From: Membranipora membranacea
Lineage: Eukaryota > Bryozoa > Gymnolaemata > Cheilostomatida > Membraniporidae
Reading direction: 5' to 3'
Assembly (NCBI GenBank): GCA_914767715.1
Contig: OU612067.1
Span: forward strand, 434,001 to 498,000
DNA: 64,000 nucleotides
The notes beneath the pieces were generated by a model. It did no database searches, had not been told where the DNA came from, and saw only the letters and a list, made by a program, of their open reading frames with translations. This document shows positions 1-11,256 of the stretch, one piece after another. Position 1 is the stretch's first letter. Every line of letters begins with the position of its first letter. Made by a program: the position numbers and the translations under genes.

Positions 1-64
1 TTTGATTGAAATAATTAATATTTTAAATGCTGATCATGTCCATTCTCTAACTCTTCTTTCTCAG

Positions 65-137
65 AATACTCACCGCTGAGCCCATTATAACTATATCAGT
101 TATCAATCTGGCATTGGACCTCAAACAAGGCCCCTGA
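65..137 (+). CDS. Possible terminal coding exon of a gene entering from the left
   Basis: A pyrimidine-rich stretch ending in CTTCTTTCTCAG is followed by an open frame of 23 codons ending at TGA (135-137), with one leading base that would complete a codon from an upstream exon. The peptide reads ILTAEPIITISVINL and then a short polar tail. No family is recognised. Only the strong 3' splice signal and the short open frame support it, so it may be chance. Nothing else is seen between here and 790. Confidence 0.25.
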
Positions 138-790
138 CCCACCCGTCCTCTACTGCGAGGCCGCCGTCATGTTAGCAGAGGGGGCAACTCCGATGCTGGC
201 AGATTGGCACAAACTTAATATCTCCTCCCCTTCCCATCACTTCTTGTAACTAAATCCAACAATTCACCTTGCAGTAGGACATCACCATGCAGTAGGACAT
301 CACCTATATTCTCCAATGTCGAACAAATCTGACATTCCCGATCCCTGGGATGAATTTTTTTACCTCGTTAAATCCCTTCTGGCTTGTTAACATAAATTAT
401 TAAAAGAGCATGTTGAGGGAGTAAACTGGTACAAAGGAAATGGAATTTCTCAGTTAACAGAAATCAGCTGATCGCTGTACCACTCTATAAATACAACACA
501 GTGCATAATTTTTCGTCGTGTCCCACTAGCCCTGTTACATGGTCACCCTTCTCACACCCTTGGAAGATGACGCATACATCTACAATGTGATGTTCTTAAA
601 ATTTCGTGCAGGAATTGGTGGCAACAAAACAAACTGCGATGTAATTGGCTATAGCAGTCAATGAATTCAAACTGTAAAATCTGCTCCTAGATTTTCTAAT
701 CCAAAGCCCAAACTTTTTGCTTTCATGCTTTTGTTCAATTTAGAGGTTTGAATTTTCAACACATCTGAGTCTATCCACAACTCATCCAAA

Positions 791-1825
791 TTACATTTTA
801 AGCAAAATTTGATTACAATAGTACCTCCTCTGATAGTAGTCTTTGTCACATTGTGATATACCACAAGCCTCGTCTAAATTCTCCAGCTCCTCGATGCAGC
901 AGTCCGGGACGTCCCTAGACTCCTCCTTTTCTAAGTTATTCAGAGCATTCTCTAAGGCTAAAATCTCCAATCTCAACCGGTGACATTGCCTTTCATGATT
1001 GCGAAGCTCCCTCATGTCAAAGGAAGTGAATTCCAGTTTTAGCGTATCCAATACTAGTTTTTCTTTCCTAAGTGAGGTGTTGGCTGTGTTATACATTACT
1101 AACGAGATCTTTTGTTGTTTGTCTATAGTTTTCAGCTGTTTCCTTGTTTTATCTATGTTCTTTTGCAGATCATCAATGTAGCATTTATCAAGGCTCAGCC
1201 AGTCATAGAATTTTTCAAGATAGTCCTCCAAACTATTGATAGTTGCTGGGAGAAGCCGGGCTATAGTGTGTCCAGAATGACATTCACATTGCAGTAAGTC
1301 CATCGGTATCTCACTTCTGTGCACTGGTAGGCTATCTAGCTGCAGATATCCGAGCATCAGAGATATTTTCTCCCTGAACTTTTTGACAGAGTTAATTTTT
1401 GCTCGGTAGTGAGTGAAGAGGCGATCATCATTGACTCCTATAGCCTGATAGTTACTACAGTAAAGCATATACTGATTATACAGATCCTCTGTACAGGCGT
1501 GATCTAACTTCACCAGCCTCTCCCTACAGCTCCGGAAGCTGTGTGCCCAGTCCACAAGCTCTGGCTCGGTCCCGCCTTTGTTCCCTCCTTGTCTGAGCAC
1601 TTGATTGACGACGTCATAGTTATTTGTGGTGTTTTTTAGTAGACTGCACACATATAGCCCGTGGTTCTCCTCATCTCCACCGACACCGTAATACTGAGCC
1701 TTACATCGACTCAGCTCTCGTCTGAAGTAACGCAGCCTGTCAACCAGATACTCCCACACCTGGTGTAGATGGATGACTGGAGATCCAGGCTCCCATCCCT
1801 GTTTCCTTCTATTTGCTCTCTTCAT
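791..1825 (-). CDS. Coiled-coil protein, unknown function
   Basis: A 344-residue open frame without introns, starting MKRANRRKQGW. Residues about 20-45 (WEYLVDRLRYFRRELSRC) and about 195-310 are rich in charged heptads typical of coiled coils, for example DLQKNIDKTRKQLKTIDKQ. Cysteines are frequent, with a CQC-like cluster near the end. There is no signal peptide or membrane segment. The layout resembles the plus-strand coiled-coil gene at 6856-8543: a VxRLxYxRxxL segment near a variable acidic stretch, then a W-containing helix and a long coiled coil. The two may be diverged paralogs. The family is not recognised. The start is the first ATG in frame, and an upstream exon cannot be excluded because the related gene has a short first exon. 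Confidence 0.6.
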   Translation of the reverse strand: MKRANRRKQGWEPGSPVIHLHQVWEYLVDRLRYFRRELSRCKAQYYGVGGDEENHGLYVCSLLKNTTNNYDVVNQVLRQGGNKGGTEPELVDWAHSFRSCRERLVKLDHACTEDLYNQYMLYCSNYQAIGVNDDRLFTHYRAKINSVKKFREKISLMLGYLQLDSLPVHRSEIPMDLLQCECHSGHTIARLLPATINSLEDYLEKFYDWLSLDKCYIDDLQKNIDKTRKQLKTIDKQQKISLVMYNTANTSLRKEKLVLDTLKLEFTSFDMRELRNHERQCHRLRLEILALENALNNLEKEESRDVPDCCIEELENLDEACGISQCDKDYYQRRYYCNQILLKM

Positions 1826-4440
1826 AGATCAAGCGGTAGTTGTTAGTGGAAAGAAAACTGAAAGAAAGAGAAGAGCGTATGAACCGTTATCACTTGATAT
1901 CATGGTGAAGAGTGTTCAGATGAATCTTGAGGCGATTTACCATTAGTCAGCTGAAGCAAAGCTCTAGAAGATCCTCAAAATCCGCCACCTGAACAAGATG
2001 ACATATAATGTAAAAACTCCATTTTACTCTTCATGAAGACCATCAACATGAACGCTGAGAAAAGTTGGCAACTATGGGATGAAAATAAATGGCTTGTCCT
2101 AAAATTCAGCACACTGAAATGTCTGAGAACATACCTGATAACTTGTGACCTTCTCACTCTTCTAGTAGAGCACAGACTGATCTCAGTATGACTCTCAGTG
2201 TGACCGATCTGTAGGAGAGAGTAAGGAAATAATATATGAGCTGTTTATAAAAGGAAATGAATTATTCAGATTGAAAATAGAAGTATCAAGCAGTATCGTC
2301 AGCGTTCGTGATGCTCATTATAATCCCTGCAGCTGCCTCGAATCTCTAACTGCTGACATGGTAATGTACTAACAAATTAGAGCGGGAGAGAGTATGCATT
2401 AGTGTGCATCACCAGCGATGCCAATAATCTAGGAGATAGATATGCACATTTATAGTTAAAATCAATCAGGACAAAGAAATCCCTCGTGATTCATGTTATT
2501 ATAAATGCAGAGACATACCAAAGCTTGATGACATTTTGTCATCGTAAAATAACATGATACAAAACTTAGAGGATATATAGTAATATATTTATCTTTAGTT
2601 CTGATTTTAAGATGCTCAAGGGCTAATTTAATAACTCGTTGAAACCCATTTGCAAACAGAGACAACAAAGAGGCGGTGTCTATCGAGTTATAACACTCTG
2701 AGATTGAGTCGATAGGTGAAATGTAAGTGTATTCAGACACGCAGATTTCCTCGTAAAGAACAGTTGGCACAAAGCCAACAATTTATTGATTCGTTTACAA
2801 CTGTCTGCAAAATCTTACATAACATGACAAAATAATCAAAATAATTTTCACTTAACAGATAATTAAAAATATATCTTGTCTGGAGTATTCATAACATGAT
2901 TTGTTTAGTATTTCTGTGTAGCAAACATATTAGTACATACCACTTCTCTCACGCAGATGGTCAGTCGGTAGGGTTGATTGAGTTGAGCCGCAATGGAAAA
3001 GTAAGAAGAACAAATCCTATTCACCAAAGCCGAGACATTGACATACACAAGCACGGAAATCAAAATATGAACTGATATAACTACAAGTAACCCTCTACTC
3101 GTAGATTATAAATAGAAAGTCTCACAACCCCCTATGCACTGGTGATATCAGCGCACTTAACACAATAATAAACAATATCATGTTGTAGTATGAATAGATA
3201 GATAAGATAACGGCCAGTGCTTGTACTTGTTGCGATTACTCAAGGTTATGAGGACACCGAAAAAACAATGCTGAGATTACTCAGCAGTTAAAGGCCTCAG
3301 CTCCTAAATATGATTTTATTTCAACATTTATGGGAAATTCAATAAAAAAGTAAAGGTTATTGCCCGCAAGCATTAAGGGAACTGAGGCTTTTCTGGCCTG
3401 GTGCAGAACATTGACATTAGGGTCATTCTCGGTAGCTTGACAGTTGTTTACGCATTTAATTAACTCTTTTACATTCATCTGAACCTGAATTACCAAAACA
3501 AATGGGTAATACCACGGGGCGACAAGGATGTGTCCGCACAGCGTAAGGATATACAGAGGGGACACTTCAATGATAGTTATTGTGCCCGTGGTTTTCGATC
3601 CACTGGGGGAAAATCTTGGGCACTATAACAATCATTGAAGAGTCCCCTCTGTATATCTGGCTATGAGTTATCTGGGTTTTTTTAAATGAGATGTATCACA
3701 GGGTAAGGATATATGTCCCTTAATTTTATCATATTGATCTACGTCTGATCACGGAGTTGGTCCTTGGTCTGATTATTGACAGACATTGGACCAACGGATT
3801 TATGAAATGTCCGAGTACTGACCTGTCTATCTCAATTGTCCCACATAAATCTATATATAACTCGCTTTTGAACCCAGATCCAGTATCCAGATTTCCCCCC
3901 AGTGAATCAAAACCACAGGCACCATAACTATCGTTGAAGTGTCCCCTCTGTGTATGCTCACCCTGTGTTACTATTATGTGATGAGATACAAATTTGGGTT
4001 GAGATCATGTGATTGATGTCATCGTTAATAATTAGAATTTGTTGGAGCTATTTCAAATTTGTTGTATCAAATTAAGGAGTTGAAGTTTGAAGTTACTTTC
4101 TTCTCCTTGGGTGCATCAATTACCTCACCGAGAATCACATAGGTATATGTATTATTGAGAGGGATTGGTTTTGAGTATTAAAAGCAGGTGGTAATAGTAT
4201 CAATATACTTTGTGTTAAGCCTTGTTCACCGGCTACGGGTTTTCACGCACTCGTGCCCGTGTGAACAAGGCTACTTCTTGTTGATATAATTATCAGGCAG
4301 ATTGGGAGTTGTCCCACACTTCCTGATTGTTTTGTTTTTTGTTTTGAAGGTATTAGGCAATATGGCAAGCCATTATCCCTTAATCGTTTCCAGGTCGTCT
4401 AGGGTGAATGGCCCACGACAGCCAAGTCAGGTAGTACCAG
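1826..4440. other. Intergenic stretch with inverted-repeat debris
   Basis: No convincing gene. Short open frames at 2462-2770 (-) and 3281-3565 (-) show no domain and lie in AT-rich sequence. The only structure is the inverted-repeat family at 3540-3965 (listed separately) and a hairpin at 4217-4275, whose arms GCCTTGTTCAC and GTGAACAAGGC flank a GC-richer loop. Confidence 0.5.
3540..3965. repeat. Inverted-repeat (MITE-like) family, three local copies
   Basis: A segment beginning near 3540 (GTAAGGATATACAGAGGGGA) recurs inverted at 3610-3660 with about 37 of 40 positions matching, and inverted again at about 3890-3965 over roughly 80 bp, including the GTGGTTTT box and a CACTGGGGG motif. A further partial start, CACAGGGTAAGGATATA, is at 3698. 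A diverged copy lies near 63186-63275. The arrangement looks like nested or rearranged non-autonomous inverted-repeat elements. No transposase is encoded. Confidence 0.6.
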
Positions 4441-4469
4441 ACAAACATGACATTTCGAAGAAAAAACTG

Positions 4470-4803
4470 ATGATTGATTACACTGGGTAAACAGCTCCTT
4501 TCCTACACCTGCCCAGTATGGTTTCAGTTTATCTCCGAAGCCGATAAAGAGAAACTAGAGAAAGTGCAGAGATACGCTACACAAATGATGATGCCACACA
4601 TAGAGCACTATGATGATAGACTGACCAAGCTAGCCTTACCCTATATATCCGACTTCTTAATGTCTCTATGCAGCGAACACTTTTTAAAAATTTCAACCAA
4701 TAATACCCATCCGCTGAACAATAGAATCAGACCTAACACTCAAAGAAAATCCGCCCGTAAAGCAGTAATCGACAAATACCGACCAAGCAATGCCGCACTG
4801 TAA
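4470..4803 (+). mobile_element. 3' remnant of a non-LTR retrotransposon reverse transcriptase ORF
   Basis: About 110 residues match the end of CR1/jockey-type reverse transcriptase ORFs. The pattern is YTCPVW, then LEKVQRYATQMMMP, then YDDRLTKLALPYI, then LCSEHFLKI, then HPL, ending shortly before the stop at 4801-4803. This thumb/connection region follows the catalytic core, which is absent upstream, so the copy is 5'-truncated, as is usual for these elements. No poly-A tail or clean target-site duplication was seen. It is not expected to be functional. Confidence 0.75.
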
Positions 4804-5137
4804 AACGGCAGAACAGCTTTTTTGAATTCTATATGAGATTTTTCAACCAGTGCAATATTTTTCCATCAATTTTTATGTAAACATTTCAATTTTGTCAACC
4901 TTTTTAGGAGTGATACCGGAAATGTCTAAATAAACAAACATCATCAAACATCTACTGAAGTGTGTTGATCTTTATCTCAAAATTAATCAAGAAAATGATG
5001 TGAAGAGTTTACATCAGTGGTAACAGGGAACCATGAAAAAGGATAAAGTAAGAAAAGATCTCATGGCCTGTTTTAGAATGGCTAGTGATGGTTTATTGCT
5101 TGGTAAGTGAATGGCACAGGGCTATTATTATAACCCG

Positions 5138-5162
5138 CCCCCCCCCCCCCCCCCCCCCCCCC
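5138..5162. repeat. Homopolymer run of 25 C
   Basis: An uninterrupted run of 25 cytosines. Its length is likely to vary between individuals and between reads. The flanking 4804-5700 shows no gene. Confidence 0.95.
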
Positions 5163-5741
5163 GTGGCGATCCCGATTTGTTTGACATTTTATGTTATTTG
5201 AGAATTGATAATATTCAGTAGTAATATTATTTGTTGATGACCTTATCAGCTCATTATTGACGTCTACATGTTTACTGTACTTTAATTATTTGCTAGGATA
5301 CATCATTTGTTTGTAAATTTATCAATTCATTTATAAATAAAACAGCTGCAGAGGGATATTGTATTCCTAAAAGATTTGGAATTGATGCCCTCGCATTGTT
5401 TGCTTTTTATAATATTTCTATTAAGGTGAACCTCATTCAAAGGCAGCATAATGCATAGCAGCTAGTCAACAAGCTAGGTATTAAATTTGTGCACTGATGT
5501 ATTCGGAAAATCAATTTGATTATTCAATTCAAGCCTTTTAACACAATTAAAACCTTAAGATATACTCATACTGCTATAGTACCCAGCTTGATCAGGTATA
5601 AGCAGACTAATGAATAAACTGCTGAGCACACACCAATCAAGTAATATTGTTACAGCGGATACAAGTAGGTGATTGTGAATAAGAGGCTAATGAAACTAGA
5701 CCCCATATGGAGAGGCAGTCAACATTCGCTCCTACATGTCA

Positions 5742-6235
5742 GGACATACGCAAGGTACGTACACTCGAGGACATACACAAGGTACGTACACTCAGGGACA
5801 TACGTAAGGTACGTACACTCAGGGACATACATAAGGTACGTACAAGCATTGTAAGCATTTTAAGCATTTTGCAAATTTTTATAAGCATTTTGGAAAATTT
5901 AGGTTGGCAAGTCTGCAAGAAGACAACTCTACACACATATATACACCTAGTACAATGAACTTGTATACACTATACATACATTTAATGTACATTGTACATG
6001 CATGAATTGAATGCATGAAATTCGCGCCAAAAAGCGCGTGAAATTTGCAAATATTAAAATGAGCCACCCAAAAAGCCAAAATGAGCCGAGGTGGCTCATG
6101 AGCCATAGGTTGGGCACCCATGCTCTAGCACATACGCAAGGTACGTACACTCGAGTACATACGTAAGGTACGTACACTCGAGGACATATGTTAGGTATAA
6201 ACACTCAGGGACATACGCAAGGTACGTAAACTTGA
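5742..6235. repeat. Split 27-bp tandem array with an intervening repeat
   Basis: Four units of 27 bp (core GGACATACGCAAGGTACGTA) run from 5742 to about 5845, and about four more diverged units lie at 6125-6235. Between them is about 280 bp of unrelated sequence. It ends in an AT-rich part and a GAGCCACC...GGTGGCTC hairpin, followed by a segment (GCCATAGGTTGGGCACCCAT) of the kind found at ends of hAT-like non-autonomous elements. The simplest reading is an element inserted in a once continuous array. The array translates on both strands because 27 is a multiple of 3, but nothing suggests it is coding. Confidence 0.7.
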
Positions 6236-6855
6236 CAAGTTCAAGAAGAGATCAGGTAGTAATGTTTGCCAATCGAACACACTGTCCTTATTATAAATGT
6301 TTTGCATGCTATGACTATGACCATCAGGTTATGGTACTGTGAACCTGATTCTCAGGTGAGAATTATTTGTAGGTATCAGTTAATCAAACTAAACATGACT
6401 TTGGCTCCATGGGTCCCACCCTCCCTGGTGTAGCAACATATATTCAGCTCTGAGGAGTCCTTGTTAGATAAATCAGTGTAGGTCTGAGTCTGCTGGTTGA
6501 TTCACTTTTATTATTTTGTGTGGGGGTAGCATCTTAGTTAGCATTCAACTCGAAGAGAAATTTATTACCGCTACCTGCAGCAAAATTTATACCTGCAATA
6601 TATCACCATACCTGCAAATTCAACCACCTCAACTGACAGATTGGTCTGGGAATTGATTTCTTTAGGAGTTGGTTTGCTCTACTTAGGTAGACAGTAGTCA
6701 TGGTATACTTCTGTCCAGCGAATACTCAGCTTAATTCTGATCAAATGCAATTGTAACCTCCTAAATTTATTTCTTAATTAGATTTGTAGCGATTATGGGA
6801 TGGACATTGGTGTAGTTATAATCGTTCATATTTTGTTGAATTTTAGAGAAACAAG

Positions 6856-8543
6856 ATGGCGCTCATTTCTGCCCTAAAAGAGCAGATTCACAGGTTCAAG
6901 GAAAAGGTTAACATGAGCTCTAAATCGTTCTCAGTCAAAGACTCAAAGGAAACTCTTGAGGAAATCAATGTCGCAACAAGCCAAAAAATAAACACTATCT
7001 ACAAACTGAGAGCTTTCACTGAGCAGGAGGAAAGTAAGTGACATGGTCGACATTAGTGTTCTTATCAGCTGCCAAATTCAATATGTTTCTCATTTAGGAC
7101 AAAATGCGAAATATTTGTGATGTCAGTTAGTGATGGCTCAACCATTAAAGCCGAATCTACATTATTTTTCTGACCCTTTTGGTGCATTCAAACCCTGGTC
7201 AAAAACAAAGCAGTATTTACTGTAGTGATTTGCCATTTTCAGCATCCCCAGTTTGAAAATACCAATTTCCTTACAAATTTAAATTTGTTACATTGTATAC
7301 ACAACAGTATCTGAATGCTTTTATCAGGAATTTCACCAACATAATTGCTATACAAATGGAAGTAATTGGAGTTGTTTGCCTTTATTACAGGGGAAAACAA
7401 ATCTTTATTCTATTTTGTTTAACAGTTAACATTATTAATTATCATAATTCGATGATTTTAGGAAAAGGGAGTGATGGACAGCTTGAGAAGCATGTGATGT
7501 ACTGTAGATGGTATCTGGATAATCTCTGCTACCTAAAAGAGCTAAAGAGTCAGTTTGATAAGCGAGTTTATCTCCCCCTGGAACAAAACATGTGTGACTC
7601 TACTACAGCTCGACGTAAACAATCAGTGGATAGAAAAAGTAGTGAAGACTGTGAATCTATACTTGAGTTCAAACACTCATGTCCAGACATAAGAGACCTG
7701 TACGACTACTCAGACCTGACAAACATCGTCGGTAGGCTCGGATATCTGAGAGATCGACTCAATCATCTCCTCGAAGATGAAGGTGAAATCGATGCCGACT
7801 TGTTCTCAGTTAACAGCGTGCTGAACCACAAAGATGATAACAGTGATGATAGATTTCTGAGACTGGTTCCAGATATTTTAGTCAAACTTCAAAAAGCGGC
7901 AACTTTGGCACAGCAGTGGCTTGACATTGCAGCGACAAAGGATTTTGATGAAGGTACTCGCTTAACCAAACTCGAGCGGGTCAAAACAATTTTGGGTGAT
8001 CGACTTGCCAATATTGATGATGAGATCCAAGCAAAACAAAAAGAACTTTCTGTTGAATCCAGTGATCTGAAAGAACTCAGGAAGCGTGAGGAGCGCTCGA
8101 GCAACATCTCAAATCAGAACCAGAGTTTGGAAACAAAGATAAACAGAAGTTTGGAGAAGATTGACAGGACTAGTAGACAGATCTCAGATATCGAGGATCT
8201 CATCACAACAGCTGCAGGGAACAAGCAGTTCAACCACCAGCTCACTCAAGAGCTCAAAACGAAGAAAAAAGAGCAAAATGAACTGAATCGTAAACTTAGA
8301 ATACTCGAGTTTGAGAGAGAGATCGCTGCTGAGGACTTGTGTTTAGAGTTAGAAATAAAACCAGAACTTATCAGGCAGACGTCGAGCTTACAGGATAAGT
8401 GTGAGCATCTCGAGTCGTTTCTCGAGACAATGAGACTTGAGAAGGAGAGACTTGTGTTGGCACTGAAACCCGTAATTGATGACAAATCAAAAGCTCAAAG
8501 TAAGGTCATGTTCGACAACGGTGAATTTAAGGTGAACTCTTGA
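6856..8543 (+). CDS. Two-exon coiled-coil protein, unknown function
   Basis: Exon 1 is 6856-7033 and exon 2 is 7462-8543. The donor (GAAA|GTAAGTG) and acceptor (GATTTTAG|GA) are both phase 1, giving a 419-residue protein. The N-terminus (MALISALKEQIHRFKEKV) is helical. Residues about 135-150 carry a VGRLGYLRDRL segment. Residues about 235-400 form a long, highly charged coiled coil (DDEIQAKQKELSVESSDLKE and following). No membrane segment or enzyme motif is present. It looks related in layout to the minus-strand coiled-coil gene at 791-1825. The open frame running into the intron upstream of 7462 is not coding. An acceptor-like ATTTTAG 9 bp before the ATG may end a 5'UTR intron. Confidence 0.75.
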
Positions 8544-10250
8544 GAAGGTCATGTTTTAGGGCCCATTGGGCTTTCACCTGTATGACAGCAGATGTGGTTG
8601 ACGATTCTGGATTTTGTTTACTGACTTACGCTTATTTTATATTCAGTAAATAACTGAGCATATACTGTTAAACTATCTGTATGTGAAGATATTCCTTACC
8701 AGAAAAAAACAGAACAAATTATAACTCATAAAAAATCGTTCTCAGACTCAGGGCAATCAATCAAAGGACTGGTATTTTTAGAATTCCCACTATTCAATTG
8801 ACAGTGATCACATGATTGACTTATGGCAACAAACATGGTCAACTAAATCGGAGTTGTCATATCCTTGTAGAAGGCTACACAACCCTGAAACTTGGAAATG
8901 CGATGGGACACTTGATAACAGGGAGGGATCCCACCCTCCCTGTTGATACTTTGTTTCGGATTAATTTCAGTCTAAAAAATAACTTAGGGAAAGTTTGATT
9001 TCCTTTTGATTAGATCATTTACAAATTATAAATTGGTATTTTGATGATTTGTTGGGTAAATATATAACATTTATTATGAAGAACAGTATCATGGTGAAGA
9101 TGCATGGCAAAAAGTCACTGTCACTAGTGCCGCCCATCTTGTGCTAACAAGATCATGCAAAAACTTGTGGGTCAATGTATCCCTTAGATTTCCAACGGGT
9201 AAACTGTCAAGAGAAGCAAACATTGGTTTGTTATGCCTATTGTGGCAAACAAATATGAACTGCAAGCTAAATTATCAAATTTTTCCAACAGAACACTGAA
9301 TTCCTGGGAGGGGGTAAATTAATATATCAGCCAAGCCAAACCGAAAAGCCTTTCACTGATCTGCAGATGCTGACCTGCTTGATTTGTTTGAAGGCATCAA
9401 ACTTTATGGTATACTATACGATTGAAGATTTAAATACGATAGAAATTCAATTTATATTGTTGTGTTCTCCAATCACACCTTAGCAAAATTCCTGTCAGTT
9501 TTTTAGTTTGAGAATCGCTTGCTGGTGCGATCGAGCGAGGGATTTAGCAAGTGGGTGATTGAATAATTGGATGAGTAAAAACCATGATGAAGATTTGGAT
9601 TTGTAATCCTGCAATGTCAAGTCATTCTGAGTGTATTGTAAAATTTTTGTTGTCTGATCAGACTGAAAGCTGCTCACGAACTGATAGAGTATAATATCAA
9701 AGTAAGTTTTTTACCAAGTAAATTGTTTACAGAGATTGATGAGAGTACGTTTCCGGCAGGCTATCGTAACAAAAAAAGTGAGTATAAATGGTGCCTTGTA
9801 CACTGGAGAAGAGTGGGCTAATCAATCTTATTGACTTGTCGCTCTGAGAATAACGGCAACATTCCTAGTCAGCGATACAGCTATCATAATCTCAATATTT
9901 CAAAATTATTTGTTTGTTATTTGATTCCTCCTCACATTTTCATCTTATCTTTGCTTATTATGTTAGAAAGTTCATTTTGAACCTTGAGCTTTAGCTATAC
10001 TCTTGATAAACACTAGACCACATATTGCAATCCTCACATACGACTTCAGCCTAACACATGAATGATTGGGCTGCTGTTATCAAGATTTAAACCACACTGG
10101 CCAGGAACTATACATCGGCCTCAGAATTACAACAGACTGAAAAACGTGCGCTCATTAATACCATTCACACAAAATGTGGCAAAAAAGTACACATGTCTTT
10201 ATCGCCTACAGCTTCCTCTTCATAGTGCAGTAAGTTGTCTCAAATCTTTT
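8544..10250. other. Gene-poor interval
   Basis: No open frame with recognisable content. An imperfect hairpin at about 8920-8945 has arms CAGGGAGGG and CCCTCCCTG, and its CCCACCCTCCCTG half recurs at about 6416. The remainder is AT-rich unique-looking sequence. Confidence 0.5.
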
Positions 10251-10254
10251 TTTT

Positions 10255-10503
10255 TTATTGGGTCAGGCTCCAGATTAAAACGTTTCCTTCATTAAAATCG
10301 CATGTAAATCTCTCCAACAGCGTGCTAGTTTTATCATCAGTCAGGAGTAGCTCAATGTCTGTAGGTACTAGTACACAGCCCATAGTCCTAAGTGGGGCCT
10401 CATATATGTATATCACTTGATCCAGGTGACTCAAAGATACACATATCCCATAATTCAGTGCCGTCCTTCCATATAGGCACCTTGGTCCATAGGCCCGCAA
10501 CAA
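10255..10503 (-). CDS. Uncertain small open frame or exon
   Basis: An 82-codon frame with balanced amino-acid composition (SHLDQVIYIYEAPLR, then LLLTDDKTSTLLERF), ending IWSLTQ. On this strand the stop is followed almost at once by CCCAATAAAAAAAAAA, which contains a poly-A-signal-like AATAAA. This could be the last exon of an unrecognised minus-strand gene, but no upstream exon was identified and no family is recognised. Confidence 0.25.
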   Translation of the reverse strand: MLRAYGPRCLYGRTALNYGICVSLSHLDQVIYIYEAPLRTMGCVLVPTDIELLLTDDKTSTLLERFTCDFNEGNVLIWSLTQ

Positions 10504-10714
10504 ACACGACTACATTGCCAACATGAGACTTTGAATATTCTCATGTTGTCGGTGTGCATTCACCTTAGTTAGTGACCAATATGTTTTTCAAACATAATTT
10601 TTTGGCCTAATTAGAAACTACTTAGTTTTTTATATCATATTGACATCCATTCTACTTTTGGTTAAGTTGTGTGCATCAAAGGCAAAGGCAAAATGGCTGT
10701 ACATATTTACTCAA

Positions 10715-10954
10715 AGCACTGTAACATGATAGTGTAGGAATACGAGCACTGTAACATGATGGTGTAGGAATACGAGCACTGTAACATGATGGTGTAGGAA
10801 TACGAGCACTGTAACATGATGGTGTAGGAATACGAGCACTGTAACATGATGGTGTAGGAATACGAGCACTGTAACATGATGGTGTAGGAATACGAGCACT
10901 GTAACATGATGGTGTAGGAATACGAGTGCTGTAACATGATGGTGTAGGAATACG
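10715..10954. repeat. 30-bp minisatellite, 8 copies
   Basis: Eight near-identical 30-bp units (core AGCACTGTAACATGATGGTG) run head to tail. The first and last carry single-base differences. The minus-strand frames are open because 30 is a multiple of 3, giving artefactual repeats of 10 residues. The array lies about 300 bp upstream of the first visible exon of the NHL receptor, probably in its first intron or upstream region. Confidence 0.9.
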
Positions 10955-11256
10955 ATATGAACGTATAGGTAGATCTAGTTTTACTTACATTACAGATTAT
11001 TGTTTATTCAAATTCATGAAGACTTTAAAACCTGTTTTTGTTTGGGAATTTGGGGCTGAACCAATTGTCAACTGTATCTCTCATTGATCAACTTTGTGAA
11101 CAATCTGAGCTTTTCGATACAAAACTCTTTAAGACTCCCGTGCTATTAAAATGGAGACAAATGCGCAAAATATATATTACATATATATATATATAGGCCT
11201 ATATAAATATATTATACTGTAATTTTCTTACTAACAGTTCCACTCTCTCTTAGCAG

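Noticed and set aside
4302-4490. Open frame just before the retrotransposon remnant
   Set aside because: No similarity to the upstream part of a reverse transcriptase, and it is in a different frame.
5669-5958. Overlapping plus-strand repeat proteins
   Set aside because: Frames arise from the 27-bp array; composition and context do not suggest coding.
10707-10937. Minus-strand repetitive open frames (HHHVTV-like and SYSYTI-like)
   Set aside because: Products of the 30-bp minisatellite with a period divisible by three.
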